Origin: CBDUEF01 sp018063485
GTDB lineage: Bacteria; Pseudomonadota; Alphaproteobacteria; Rhodobacterales; Rhodobacteraceae
Direction of reading: 5' to 3'
Length of the DNA: 64,000 bases
NCBI GenBank assembly: GCA_037045435.1
Contig: JBAOID010000033.1
Span: forward strand, 40,548 to 104,547
The translations under genes were made by a program, and so were the position numbers. Position 1 is the stretch's first letter, and every line of letters starts with the position of its first letter. Below the pieces are notes generated by a model. It did no database searches. It had not been told where the DNA came from and saw only the letters and a program-made list of their open reading frames with translations. This document shows, in pieces, positions 43,437 through 51,782 of this stretch.

Positions 43437-44492
43437 ATGGCCAACACAATGAAGGGGCCGGGGATTTTTCTGGCCCAATTCGCGGGCGATGCGGCGCCCT
43501 ATAATTCCTTGGCGTCGATTGCGAAATGGGCGGCTGATCTGGGCTTCAAGGGCGTGCAAATCCCGACATGGGACAGCCGCCTGTTTGATCTGGCCAAAGC
43601 TGCGGGTTCCAAGACCTATTGCGACGAGGTGAAAGGCATCTGCGACGACGCCGGGGTCGAGATCACCGAGCTTTCGACACATCTGCAAGGCCAGCTTGTC
43701 GCCGTTCACCCCGCCTATGATGCCCAGTTCGACGGTTTCGCCCCGCCGCAGGTTCACAACAACCCAAAGGCACGGCAGGCTTGGGCGGTGGAGCAGATGA
43801 TGTTGGGGGCCAAAGCCTCGCAGCACCTTGGCCTTCAGGCTTCGGTCAGCTTTACCGGCTCACTCGCCTTTCCCTATATCTATCCCTTCCCGCAGCGCCC
43901 GACGGGCCTGATCGAAGAAGCCTTTGCTGAACTTGGCCGCCGCTGGACCCCGATTCTTGATGCCTACGAGGATGCCGGCGTTGACCTTGGCTATGAAATC
44001 CACCCCGGCGAGGATGTGTTTGACGGCGCGACATTCGAGATGTTCCTTGAGGCCTGCGGCAACCACAGGCGCTGTACCATCAACTACGATCCTTCACATT
44101 TCCTGCTGCAACAGATGGATTACCTCGCCTTCATCGACATTTACCACGAGCGGATTTCGGCCTTTCACGTCAAGGATGCCGAATTCAACCCGACGGGCCG
44201 TCAAGGCGTCTATTCGGGTTATCAAAGCTGGATGAACCGCGCCGGGCGCTTTCGCAGCCTGGGTGATGGGCAGGTCGATTTTGTCGGCATCTTTTCAAAG
44301 CTGGCGCAATACGGTTATGACCGCTGGGCGGTAATGGAATGGGAATGCTGCCTCAAACACCCCGAGGACGGTGCCGCTGAAGGCGCGCCCTTTATCGCCA
44401 ATCACATCATCCGCCGCACCGAAAAGGCATTTGATGATTTTGCCAGCGGCGGTGCCGATCCAGTGCTGTTGAAACGCTTGATGGGGCTGTAG
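43437..44492 (+). CDS. Sugar phosphate isomerase/epimerase (xylose isomerase-like TIM barrel)
   Basis: 351 residues from the ATG at 43437 (GGGG about nine bases upstream; 43419 is an alternative). AP_endonuc_2 fold: GFKGVQIPTWDSRLFDLAKA, then metal-site candidates in LGYEIHPGEDVFD, INYDPSHFLLQQ, AFHVKDAEFNPTG and VMEWECCLKHPEDG. Complete, with no frameshift. It probably isomerises or epimerises a sugar in the now damaged pathway; it lies two bases before a second family member. Confidence 0.85.
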   Translation: MANTMKGPGIFLAQFAGDAAPYNSLASIAKWAADLGFKGVQIPTWDSRLFDLAKAAGSKTYCDEVKGICDDAGVEITELSTHLQGQLVAVHPAYDAQFDGFAPPQVHNNPKARQAWAVEQMMLGAKASQHLGLQASVSFTGSLAFPYIYPFPQRPTGLIEEAFAELGRRWTPILDAYEDAGVDLGYEIHPGEDVFDGATFEMFLEACGNHRRCTINYDPSHFLLQQMDYLAFIDIYHERISAFHVKDAEFNPTGRQGVYSGYQSWMNRAGRFRSLGDGQVDFVGIFSKLAQYGYDRWAVMEWECCLKHPEDGAAEGAPFIANHIIRRTEKAFDDFASGGADPVLLKRLMGL

Positions 44493-44494
44493 CC

Positions 44495-45363
44495 ATGAAA
44501 ATCGGCATGTGCATGTTTTTGTGGACCACCCATGTCACAGCCGATCACAGGGCCCTGCTGCAAGACATCAAGAACACCGGCTTTGACGGTGTCGAAATCC
44601 CGATCTTCGAGGGCGATCCTGATCACTACCACCGCCTTGGCACCCTGCTTGACGACATTGGCCTTGAGCGCACCGCCGTTTCCGCCATGGGCGATCCGGC
44701 GATGAACCTGATCGGCGATGCGGCGGCCCGTGCCGCTGGCATCGCCGATCTGCGCCACATCCTTGATTGTGCGGCGGCCTTGGGGGCAAATCGCCTGACT
44801 GGCCCGCTGCATTCCACCCTTGGCCATTTCTCGGGTGAGGGGCCAATGGCCCAGGAATTTCAGCGCTCGATCTCCAGCCAGCGCGCCGTCGGTAATCATG
44901 CCGCCAGACATGGCATCCTGATCGGGCTTGAGGCGCTCAATCGCTTTGAATGCTACCTTCTCAATACCATCGCAGGCCTGTCAGCCCATCTGGCCGGGAT
45001 CGCCCACCCCAATATCCGCGCCATGTATGACACGTTCCACTGCAACATCGAGGAAACCGATCCCATCGCGGCCTGCACCGACCATGTGTCTGATATCATT
45101 CACATCCATAGTTTCGGAAAATGATCGCGATGTGCCGGGGCGCGGCAATATTCCCTGGGCCGAAACCTTCCGCGCCATCCGCGCCTCGGGCTATGATGAT
45201 TGGCTAACGATTGAAGCCTTTGGCCGTGGCCTGCCAGCGCTTGCCGCCGCCACCAAAGTCTGGCGTAATTTTGCGCAATCACCCGAAGCGGTCTATCGCG
45301 ACAGGTTACGCCCATATCCGCAGAGGCTGGGACGCGCCGGGCTCGGTAGGTATCAAGTGGTGA
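44495..45363 (+). pseudogene. Second TIM-barrel sugar isomerase/epimerase, frameshifted twice
   Basis: Begins MKIGMCMFLWTTHVTADHRAL, with GFDGVEIPIFEGDPDHY, GLEALNRFECYLLNT and AMYDTFHCNIEE. An extra base near 45110 converts IHVSENDRDVPGRGNIPW into a stop (as encoded the frame ends at 45124). A second extra base near 45306 separates VYRD from GYAHIRRGWDAPG. With both removed the protein ends at 45363 and has family length. It resembles D-tagatose/D-psicose 3-epimerase-like proteins in the Glu-Asp-His-Glu layout. Confidence 0.82.
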
Positions 45364-45369
45364 CATCGG

Positions 45370-45630
45370 GTGACCCCCATATCTTTCTTGTGCGTAGGCT
45401 TGCAACTGCCAGGGTCTGGTGCTGAAGTAGAATTTGGTGGCAGAGGAAACCCTGCAGCGAACCCTGCAGGTTGGCCCCGGCTGATCGGGATGCCCGTTAT
45501 CGCATGGCAAATCGAAGATTTTGCAGCGAGGGGTGAAGCGGCGGTGGTTGCGGCCTTGCCACTTGATGCATGGGCGGGCGATGTTGGACAGGCTGGCGGG
45601 GCATTGCTTGCAGGCGCAGTAAAGGGCTGA
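45370..45630 (+). CDS. Unrecognised short open frame before nagB
   Basis: 86 residues, possibly a remnant. The C-terminal half (DVGQAGGALLAGAVKG) has the glycine-rich look of a sugar-kinase C-terminus (ROK or BadF type), but I cannot place it. Its stop lies five bases before nagB, so it may have been coupled to it. A 10-base direct repeat (AACCCTGCAG at 45448 and 45460) lies within it. Confidence 0.3.
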   Translation: MTPISFLCVGLQLPGSGAEVEFGGRGNPAANPAGWPRLIGMPVIAWQIEDFAARGEAAVVAALPLDAWAGDVGQAGGALLAGAVKG

Positions 45631-45634
45631 AACG

Positions 45635-46420
45635 ATGAAGGTTCTTATATTCGATACCAAGGCGCAGGCCATTGCGCGTGTGGTTGAGGTGATTTCGCGG
45701 CAACTGCGCAACAAGGGCGATTCCGTCCTGGGCCTTGCGACAGGCGGCACGATGGAGCCGGTTTATGCCGGGTTGATCGCGGCCTATACCGAGGGTCTTG
45801 TCGAATTCTCGCGCGCCACCACGTTCAACCTTGATGAATATGTAGGCTTGCCCGCAGATCATGCCTGTTCCTACGCCAGCTTCATGCGGCAACGGCTGTT
45901 TTCGCAAGTGGATATGGATCTCGCACGGGCGCATTTGCCAAATGGCTCCGCCGCCGATCCGGCGCTTGAGGCGCAGCGTTACGAGGCCGCCATCGAGCGG
46001 GCTGGTGGTATTGACCTGCAACTTCTGGGCATCGGTGAAAACGGTCACATCGGCTTTAACGAACCGACATCCAGCCTGAATTCGTCAACGCGTATCAAGA
46101 CCCTGACCGCCCAGACCCTTGCCGCCAACCGCCAGTATTTCCTGCAGACCGAGGACATGCCGCACTATGCGATCACCATGGGTGTTGGCACCATATTGCG
46201 CAGCCGCAGCGTTTTGCTTTTGGCAACTGGCGAGGCCAAATCAGCCGCAGTGGCGGCGATGGTGGAAGGCCCGGTTTCCGCGCGGTGCCCGGCGTCTGCA
46301 TTGCAGTTTCATCCCGACGTCAGCGTGATCCTTGATCGTGATGCGGCGGCGGCCTTGGAACTTGTAGACTATTACTCAGCGGTTCATCCCGGAGGGCAGG
46401 AGGCGGGTCTTGCAAAATGA
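45635..46420 (+). CDS. nagB: Glucosamine-6-phosphate deaminase
   Basis: 261 residues. GLATGGTMEPVY phosphate-binding loop, catalytic Asp67 in NLDEYVGL, and the GENGHIGFNEP motif with His138 and Glu143. It converts glucosamine 6-phosphate to fructose 6-phosphate and ammonia. Complete, in the middle of a damaged region. Its 3' end overlaps the amidohydrolase stub. Confidence 0.93.
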   Translation: MKVLIFDTKAQAIARVVEVISRQLRNKGDSVLGLATGGTMEPVYAGLIAAYTEGLVEFSRATTFNLDEYVGLPADHACSYASFMRQRLFSQVDMDLARAHLPNGSAADPALEAQRYEAAIERAGGIDLQLLGIGENGHIGFNEPTSSLNSSTRIKTLTAQTLAANRQYFLQTEDMPHYAITMGVGTILRSRSVLLLATGEAKSAAVAAMVEGPVSARCPASALQFHPDVSVILDRDAAAALELVDYYSAVHPGGQEAGLAK

Positions 46421-46559
46421 CAGCGGCGCTCCATTGATTATTCTTCCTGATCAACGCGTTGACGGGATCGCCGATAAGCCGCAAAGCGGAATGGCGGTGG
46501 CAATCGAAGGCGCGCGCATTGCCACCGCCACTCCTGCCGGACTGCTCCGCACAATATGA
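46410..46559 (+). pseudogene. Amidohydrolase N-terminal stub
   Basis: An open frame of 49 codons from TTG 46410 overlaps the nagB end by 11 bases and reads LIILPDQRVDGIADKPQSGMAVAIEGARIA, given here in part (VDGIADKPQSGMAVAIEGA), like the first strands of a metal-dependent amidohydrolase. It stops at 46559, and no barrel follows: the next gene on the opposite strand ends at 46571. Considered a remnant of a deacetylase or other hydrolase. Confidence 0.5.
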
Positions 46560-46570
46560 TCGGCGGGCCG

Positions 46571-47251
46571 CTACATCCGCCGGAAGGTCACCGCACCCAA
46601 ACCCGGAAGCTCCAACCGCAATTGATTGCGATCTATCAGTTGCGCGGCAAAATCGTCTTGTGGTTCAAAATAGTTGATATCCGGCAGCGACAGGGTGAAG
46701 CGATCCTGTGTCTGGTTCGCAATCTGCCAATGGGCATTGGAGGATCGGGTGAACCAGAAGCCCTCTTTACCGGTGGCGGTGGTCAGCACGCCTCGGGACG
46801 GAAAAAAGATACCGGACTCGAACATCATGAAGATCCATGTGGTGACATCGCCACTGGTTTCGGCGACCGGATCGGACACCCAGCATCCGGACAAAAGCTG
46901 CGCCATGGTCTGGTCGATCTCTTGTGGGGCCAAAGCGGGGTTGGTTGGCAGCGGCACGAAATCCTTGGATTGGCTGGTCAGCACCCAGCCATTGCCCTGC
47001 AAAGCGTAAACCCAGACTTCGGCTGGCACTTCGCCCAAATGCATCCGACGCTTGATGTCCAGCACCGACCACGGCCCCAGGGTCTTGCCCTTGACCCCGA
47101 CCCAATAGACCCAGGGCGGGAGTTGCTTTGTATAGTCGCTGACGGCGATGGCTTCGCGTCGAACCATTTCGACCGAACAGGTGACCGAGGGATCTGCCGC
47201 AAATACCGGAGAGGCAAGCAGCAGTATCAGCAAAGGCCGCAACAAGATCAT
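46571..47251 (-). CDS. Exported protein with GYF_2-like domain
   Basis: 226 residues from the ATG at 47251, giving a clean signal peptide (MILLRPLLILLLASPVFA). After it comes VYWVGVKGKTLGPWSVLDIKRRM...WVYALQGNGWV, in the pattern of GYF_2/DUF4339 domains (GP-S, then Trp) that bind proline-rich partners. The rest is beta-rich with no known motif. It is the last gene of the minus-strand caspase/protease operon, and the gene before it encodes a protein with long proline runs, a possible ligand; that pairing is inference. Confidence 0.65.
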   Translation of the reverse strand: MILLRPLLILLLASPVFAADPSVTCSVEMVRREAIAVSDYTKQLPPWVYWVGVKGKTLGPWSVLDIKRRMHLGEVPAEVWVYALQGNGWVLTSQSKDFVPLPTNPALAPQEIDQTMAQLLSGCWVSDPVAETSGDVTTWIFMMFESGIFFPSRGVLTTATGKEGFWFTRSSNAHWQIANQTQDRFTLSLPDINYFEPQDDFAAQLIDRNQLRLELPGLGAVTFRRM

Positions 47252-47312
47252 GGCTTCACCTATCGGGAGGGTGCAAAAAAAGCGGGCGGGTCTTGCCGAC
47301 CCGCCCCTGATT

Positions 47313-48326
47313 TCAGAATGCGGCGGGATAAAGTTGCAGACCGGCCATTTGCCAGGCGTCCAGACCGCCGCGATACCAGTATACATTGGTATAGCCCGCA
47401 GCGACAGTCCGCAGGGCTGCATTGTAGCTTAGCCAGCATTCTGGCCCCGAGCAGTAAATCACCACCGGCAAATCCTTGGTGCCGCCGGTGATCTGGGTCA
47501 GCCATTGGCTTGCCCGTTGTTGCGTTCGGTCGTTGAAGCCGCCGGGACTGGCCAGTTCGGGCGCGACATAGGCATTGGGCAGGCTGTAATCGCCGCCCAG
47601 AACGTCAATGACAACCATCTGCATTCCTGCGGTCATCGCTGCCGCCAGAGACTCGGTGGTCACCGTTTGCGCGCCCGGCACCGCAGTGGGAGTGGGCGCG
47701 TGGAACTGGCCCGAACGCAGGCTTGAGATCGGTGGCACGCCGAAATCCCGCATCTCGAACACCGCGATTTGTGGGTCGATCACAGGGCCAGAGGGTTGTG
47801 CCGGGGGTGGTTGCGGGGCAGGGTTGGGTTGCACCACAGGAGGCGCTGGTTGCGGGGTCACCCCACCGCCACCTGCGACTGGATCAAACGAGCCGGTGTC
47901 ACCAAAATCCCCACCCCCTATGACAGGTTGGGCCACTCCGCCTTCGGCCGGAAGTGGTGGTGGCGGCGGGGGAAGTGGCGGCGGTGGTGGCGTCGGTGGC
48001 GGTGGCGGAGGGGGTGGATCGGTCCCTTGCACGGGCACTACCGGATCAGGTGCCGCAGGTTCCGGGGCCGGAAAGGCCCCGTCGTCGAAGGATCCGCCGA
48101 AATCGCCGCCCGGTGCTGGTGTGGCAACATCGCCCCCGGCCGGGATCGGCGGCAAAAGCGGTGGCGTGGTTGGTTGCGCCACCGGTGCCGGATCCTCAAA
48201 ACTGCCGCCAAAATCACCGCCGTCAGATTGCGCCCATACCGGCTGCACCAGCCAGACCCCGATCAGACCCGCCATCAGACCCCGAGCAGGTCGGCCACGG
48301 TGCGATACCATGCCTTCTCGCTTCAT
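47313..48326 (-). CDS. Exported proline-rich rhodanese-domain protein
   Basis: 337 residues, start supported by GAGGAG nine bases upstream. Signal peptide near residues 15-32 (LMAGLIGVWLVQPVWAQ). Residues 33-190 are low complexity: a GGDFGGSF motif occurs at about 36 and 73 with a variant (GGGDFGDTGSF) near 138, and a run of prolines fills residues 104-126. The C-terminal domain is rhodanese-like with Cys292 in CSGPECW (Cys297 as partner), as in PQQ-pathway-associated CXXCW-type proteins. Possible disulfide or sulfur-transfer role in the periplasm. 13 bases after the protease gene. Confidence 0.8.
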   Translation of the reverse strand: MKREGMVSHRGRPARGLMAGLIGVWLVQPVWAQSDGGDFGGSFEDPAPVAQPTTPPLLPPIPAGGDVATPAPGGDFGGSFDDGAFPAPEPAAPDPVVPVQGTDPPPPPPPPTPPPPPLPPPPPPLPAEGGVAQPVIGGGDFGDTGSFDPVAGGGGVTPQPAPPVVQPNPAPQPPPAQPSGPVIDPQIAVFEMRDFGVPPISSLRSGQFHAPTPTAVPGAQTVTTESLAAAMTAGMQMVVIDVLGGDYSLPNAYVAPELASPGGFNDRTQQRASQWLTQITGGTKDLPVVIYCSGPECWLSYNAALRTVAAGYTNVYWYRGGLDAWQMAGLQLYPAAF

Positions 48327-48339
48327 TGCTGCATCCTCC

Positions 48340-49416
48340 TCAGTTCTGCCGGATCTTGGCGGCTATCCAGTCATAATAGTTCGAGGCCCGGGTGTAGACG
48401 CCGTAAAGCTCGGGAAAACCGCAATGTTGCGCCGAGCCCAGTGGAAAGCGACCCCAACTGACGATTCCCACCTGCAACCAGCGCCCATCGGCCTGCCGCG
48501 CCAGCAGTGGCCCGCCACTGTCGCCGTTGCAGGCGGTCTTGGAGCCATTGGCCACGCCAGCGCAGATCATGTTGTCAGTCAGCGACGGGCCCAGGTTGTC
48601 GGTCACGATCTTGTAGGCCTCTTCCAGCCGTTCTTGCGGGATCCGGTTTTGCTTGCCCATTCCCAGCAGGAAAGACCCGATGTCGCGCTTTGTCTGCTCG
48701 GCCATGCCCTTGTTGCAGGTGGCATTGCTGACGATGTCGATATCAGTCTCCATGAGATCATTGGGCAGCTTGCCCTCCTCCATGAAGCCCCAGCCGATCA
48801 CCATGCCCGGCCCTTGCGGTGGTGGCGAGCCCGCAGGCAGAATCGAAATCGCCCCGACTGGCCCTGCGGATTGTCCGATGGGCTCGGCAAGTTTCAGCAA
48901 GGCGACATCATTGTCGATCACCGCAGGGTCATAGTTTTCATGTGGAAAGACCGCAGCCACCGCGCGCAGATCGCCTTTGCCAAGGCTGTTGGAGCCGGTC
49001 TGCACCAGAATATCCGTCGCCGGCGTCTGCTTGCCCTCGGGGTCAAAAACGCAATGCGCCGCCGTAAGAATCCATTGCCGCGCAATGATGCTTCCGCCAC
49101 AGAATTGGAAATATTCATCACCTTGCTGATCGGGCCGTGGTGGCGCTTTGCCGATCAGCGCCACCTGTGAAGGCCAGGCACCGTCTTGTGCCTTGCGTCC
49201 GCCAAAAACCCGACTGGCGGTTTCGCCGTCGATTTTCTCACCGCTCATACGGCGGTGATACATGTAAGACATGACCGAGCCATCGCTTTGCGGCATCGCA
49301 ATGCCGGAAAGCCCCGCCTCCTGCGCCAGAACCGGCATCGCTGAAAGGCCGACCATCAGTGAAGTCGCCAAAACCCCCAGCCGGACGATCCGGGCCTGCA
49401 ATGCTGTAAACGCCAT
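48340..49416 (-). CDS. Exported chymotrypsin-fold serine protease (zymogen-like)
   Basis: 358 residues; the start at 49416 has a perfect AAGGAGG site. Signal peptide to about residue 31, a pro-region, then an activation-type sequence SR-VFGG (Arg69/Val70), where cleavage would create the new N-terminus seen in trypsin-type zymogens. Triad: His121 (LTAAHC), Asp170 (NDVALL), Ser300 (CNGDSGGP). The S1 position six residues before Ser300 is Thr294, not Asp, so trypsin-like Arg/Lys specificity is unlikely. A helical insert (about 240-280) is unusual. Between the caspase and rhodanese genes. Confidence 0.9.
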   Translation of the reverse strand: MAFTALQARIVRLGVLATSLMVGLSAMPVLAQEAGLSGIAMPQSDGSVMSYMYHRRMSGEKIDGETASRVFGGRKAQDGAWPSQVALIGKAPPRPDQQGDEYFQFCGGSIIARQWILTAAHCVFDPEGKQTPATDILVQTGSNSLGKGDLRAVAAVFPHENYDPAVIDNDVALLKLAEPIGQSAGPVGAISILPAGSPPPQGPGMVIGWGFMEEGKLPNDLMETDIDIVSNATCNKGMAEQTKRDIGSFLLGMGKQNRIPQERLEEAYKIVTDNLGPSLTDNMICAGVANGSKTACNGDSGGPLLARQADGRWLQVGIVSWGRFPLGSAQHCGFPELYGVYTRASNYYDWIAAKIRQN

Positions 49417-49473
49417 CAAAACCTCCTTCAGTGAATCGTAAACTCCAATGCAACGGGGCAAGGCCCGCCACTC

Positions 49474-51660
49474 TCATTCAACGCGCTCAAAGGCCAGAAT
49501 CTTGGGCAAGACCTGCCAATTATAGGCAGAAACCCAGACGCCAGACAGCGAAAGGCCGCCAAAAGCCCCGCGTGTGTCGGGGCGCGTGCCCAGTTTGGCA
49601 AGAAAATCCAACGCCGTAACCGATGCCGCCCCGCGCGTGGGTGCGCCATCACACGTCTCGACCAATCCCTCCAGATTCAACTGATCGGAATTGGTTGCGG
49701 CTTCGGTGACGATGACAAACAGGCGCTCATCGCCCGTGGCAACCCCATCGGGGCAATCGGAACAGATCACCATCGGGGCACCCAATGCTGTGGGTCGGGT
49801 CGCATCCTCCACCCGCGTATGGGCGGCATGGACGCAATATTGCGAGTCGATATGCACCCGATTGACATCGCGCGCCCCTTGCACCTCACCTTGCACGGCA
49901 AAACTCAGCTCGTCGCATTGCTTCAAAGCGGGGGCGCTGGCCAGATCAAAACCATCGGCAGGTTGGGCCGAGGCCAAGGCCCTTCGGCATTCCCGCGCCG
50001 GATTGCCGCCCTGACCGGGGCGGTCAAGATCGGAAAGCCGGCTTTGCACCAGCTCGGTTTTCAGCATCACAGGGGAGGGATTCAGCATTGACCCTTCGCC
50101 CGCAGCCGCCGTCAGCATTGCGGCCAACCGCTCCGCCGCCGCCATCCGCGTCAAAAGCGCCGTCAGATCCATTCTGTCACCCGGCGCCCAGCCCAGGCCC
50201 ACTGGCACCGCACCTATGGTCGCCCGCCGGCCGAACCACAACCGCCCTTGATCTGCTATAACCTGAACCGAGGCACCCGCCTTGTCGATCACCACTGGCA
50301 TCTGACCGGCCGCATTCAGCGCCGCCACTGCCGAAGTCAGGGCCAGTGCTGCCGGATCCTCCGGCGCCAGAGGCAGGCCGCTGCTCAGGTCCAGCGGTGG
50401 TGCCAGCCGCAGCGCTACATCCACCGGGCGCGCCACCAGCCGCGCAAAGCGTGCCGTCGGGGCCAACTCGCCGCTTTCGGGACATAAATCCTGCGATTTC
50501 GGCAAGCAATCGGGTTGCACGGGCCGCAGATAGGCTCTTGTAGCCTCCACCTCTTCGATCTGGGCATAAGCCAGCGTCGCCTCGGCGGGCGCGGCGGCAT
50601 CCGCAACCAGCGCAAACAGTGTTCCTGCGCCAAAGCCCTGCACCAGCCCGGCGGAAATCTCATCCGCGCGCACCGCGAATTGCCGTAAACCGAAAGTGCT
50701 GCTGCCACCCAAGACTGCGGCATCAATCAAACCGCCCTCCCAGGATGGGGTCTGCATCGGACCGCCCCCCGGCAATGAGGTGTCGTTCATGTCGGCCATC
50801 ACCGCCTGAAACAATTGCCGATAGCTCAGCCCGTCACTGTCGGCGATCCGCGCCGCCAACCGTGCCGAGAACAGCCCATACCACCCCGCATCTCCCTGTG
50901 CGCCCGGCGTCAGGTTGACCTCACGCGCCACCTCATCGGACCGAGCCGCGAAAAAGGCCACGACTTGTCCGGGTGCGCTCTGCTCTTTCTCCTCCAGCAC
51001 ACTGATCTGGTTGCCAGTGCCGACGGCTCCGGCGCGAATGCCCAGTGCCGCCGGGTCGACAAAACGCGCCGCCTGATCCGTTGCGGCATCACGCAAGCCC
51101 GAGCCGGAATGGCAACTGTCCATCACCAGCACCACATCGGCCCCTTTCTGCCTTATGGCCATCACGGCCGCGCCGATCTCGTCATCGACCAATGCGTTGG
51201 GGATCACTTGTGCGCCGCCTTCGGCCCGCCCGGTGTCTGATGGCAGAAAGACCTCATCCAGACCGTCGGTTTCATCGCCGTTCTGGTCGGGCTGGCGTGT
51301 GCCGTGCCCGCTCATCGAGACAAAGACCAGATCGCCGGGCCCGCTGACTTGGGCCAGATCGGCAAAGGCCGACAGGATCGCCGCATGGGTGGGGCGTTTG
51401 GCCCCGGCCACGCCATCGGCCAGAAGAGTGATCGCCGTCACTCCCCGCGCGGATAACGTATCGCGCAGCAGCGCCACATCATTGGGAGGGCCCTTCAGAT
51501 TGGCAATGCCCAGCGCCGGATCATAGACCGCAGCCCCGATCAGCAACGCCCTTGTTTTTGCCAAGGCAGGCGCCGCCCCGGTCAGCATCACGCCCAGAGC
51601 AGATACCCAAAGCAGCCGAAACAAGGCCCGCGCAGGTACCGAAATAGGTGACAGCGTCAT
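49474..51660 (-). CDS. Exported caspase-family (p20) peptidase
   Basis: 728 residues from the ATG at 51660. A signal peptide or anchor (LFRLLWVSALGVMLTGAAPALA) leads to a peptidase C14 domain (35-330): RALLIGAAVYDP, catalytic His119 in SMSGHGTRQ and catalytic Cys183 in VMDSCHSGS, so the dyad is complete. After it come about 400 residues without a known domain, with Cys pairs in the last third (CSDCPDG). Bacterial metacaspase/orthocaspase-like enzymes cleave after Arg or Lys. Being exported, its target would be in the periplasm or outside. First gene of the minus-strand operon, divergent from the DUF900 hydrolase. Confidence 0.9.
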   Translation of the reverse strand: MTLSPISVPARALFRLLWVSALGVMLTGAAPALAKTRALLIGAAVYDPALGIANLKGPPNDVALLRDTLSARGVTAITLLADGVAGAKRPTHAAILSAFADLAQVSGPGDLVFVSMSGHGTRQPDQNGDETDGLDEVFLPSDTGRAEGGAQVIPNALVDDEIGAAVMAIRQKGADVVLVMDSCHSGSGLRDAATDQAARFVDPAALGIRAGAVGTGNQISVLEEKEQSAPGQVVAFFAARSDEVAREVNLTPGAQGDAGWYGLFSARLAARIADSDGLSYRQLFQAVMADMNDTSLPGGGPMQTPSWEGGLIDAAVLGGSSTFGLRQFAVRADEISAGLVQGFGAGTLFALVADAAAPAEATLAYAQIEEVEATRAYLRPVQPDCLPKSQDLCPESGELAPTARFARLVARPVDVALRLAPPLDLSSGLPLAPEDPAALALTSAVAALNAAGQMPVVIDKAGASVQVIADQGRLWFGRRATIGAVPVGLGWAPGDRMDLTALLTRMAAAERLAAMLTAAAGEGSMLNPSPVMLKTELVQSRLSDLDRPGQGGNPARECRRALASAQPADGFDLASAPALKQCDELSFAVQGEVQGARDVNRVHIDSQYCVHAAHTRVEDATRPTALGAPMVICSDCPDGVATGDERLFVIVTEAATNSDQLNLEGLVETCDGAPTRGAASVTALDFLAKLGTRPDTRGAFGGLSLSGVWVSAYNWQVLPKILAFERVE

Positions 51661-51782
51661 GGCAGCACCTGAGAAAGGAATATGGGACGATGCTACATCC
51701 TTTGCCCCGTCACGCAAATGAAATTTGATTGGACGCAAACGCGCGCGCGGGCCACACTCGCGGCAACTGATATCTGTTGGGG

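Noticed and set aside
47930..48030. Tandem DNA repeat or CRISPR-like array
   Set aside because: The repeats are proline codons of the rhodanese linker; there are no regular spacers.
47608..49170. 520-codon plus-strand open frame across the rhodanese and protease genes
   Set aside because: It is the antisense of two genes with clear catalytic motifs; its glycine runs are simply the complement of the proline codons.
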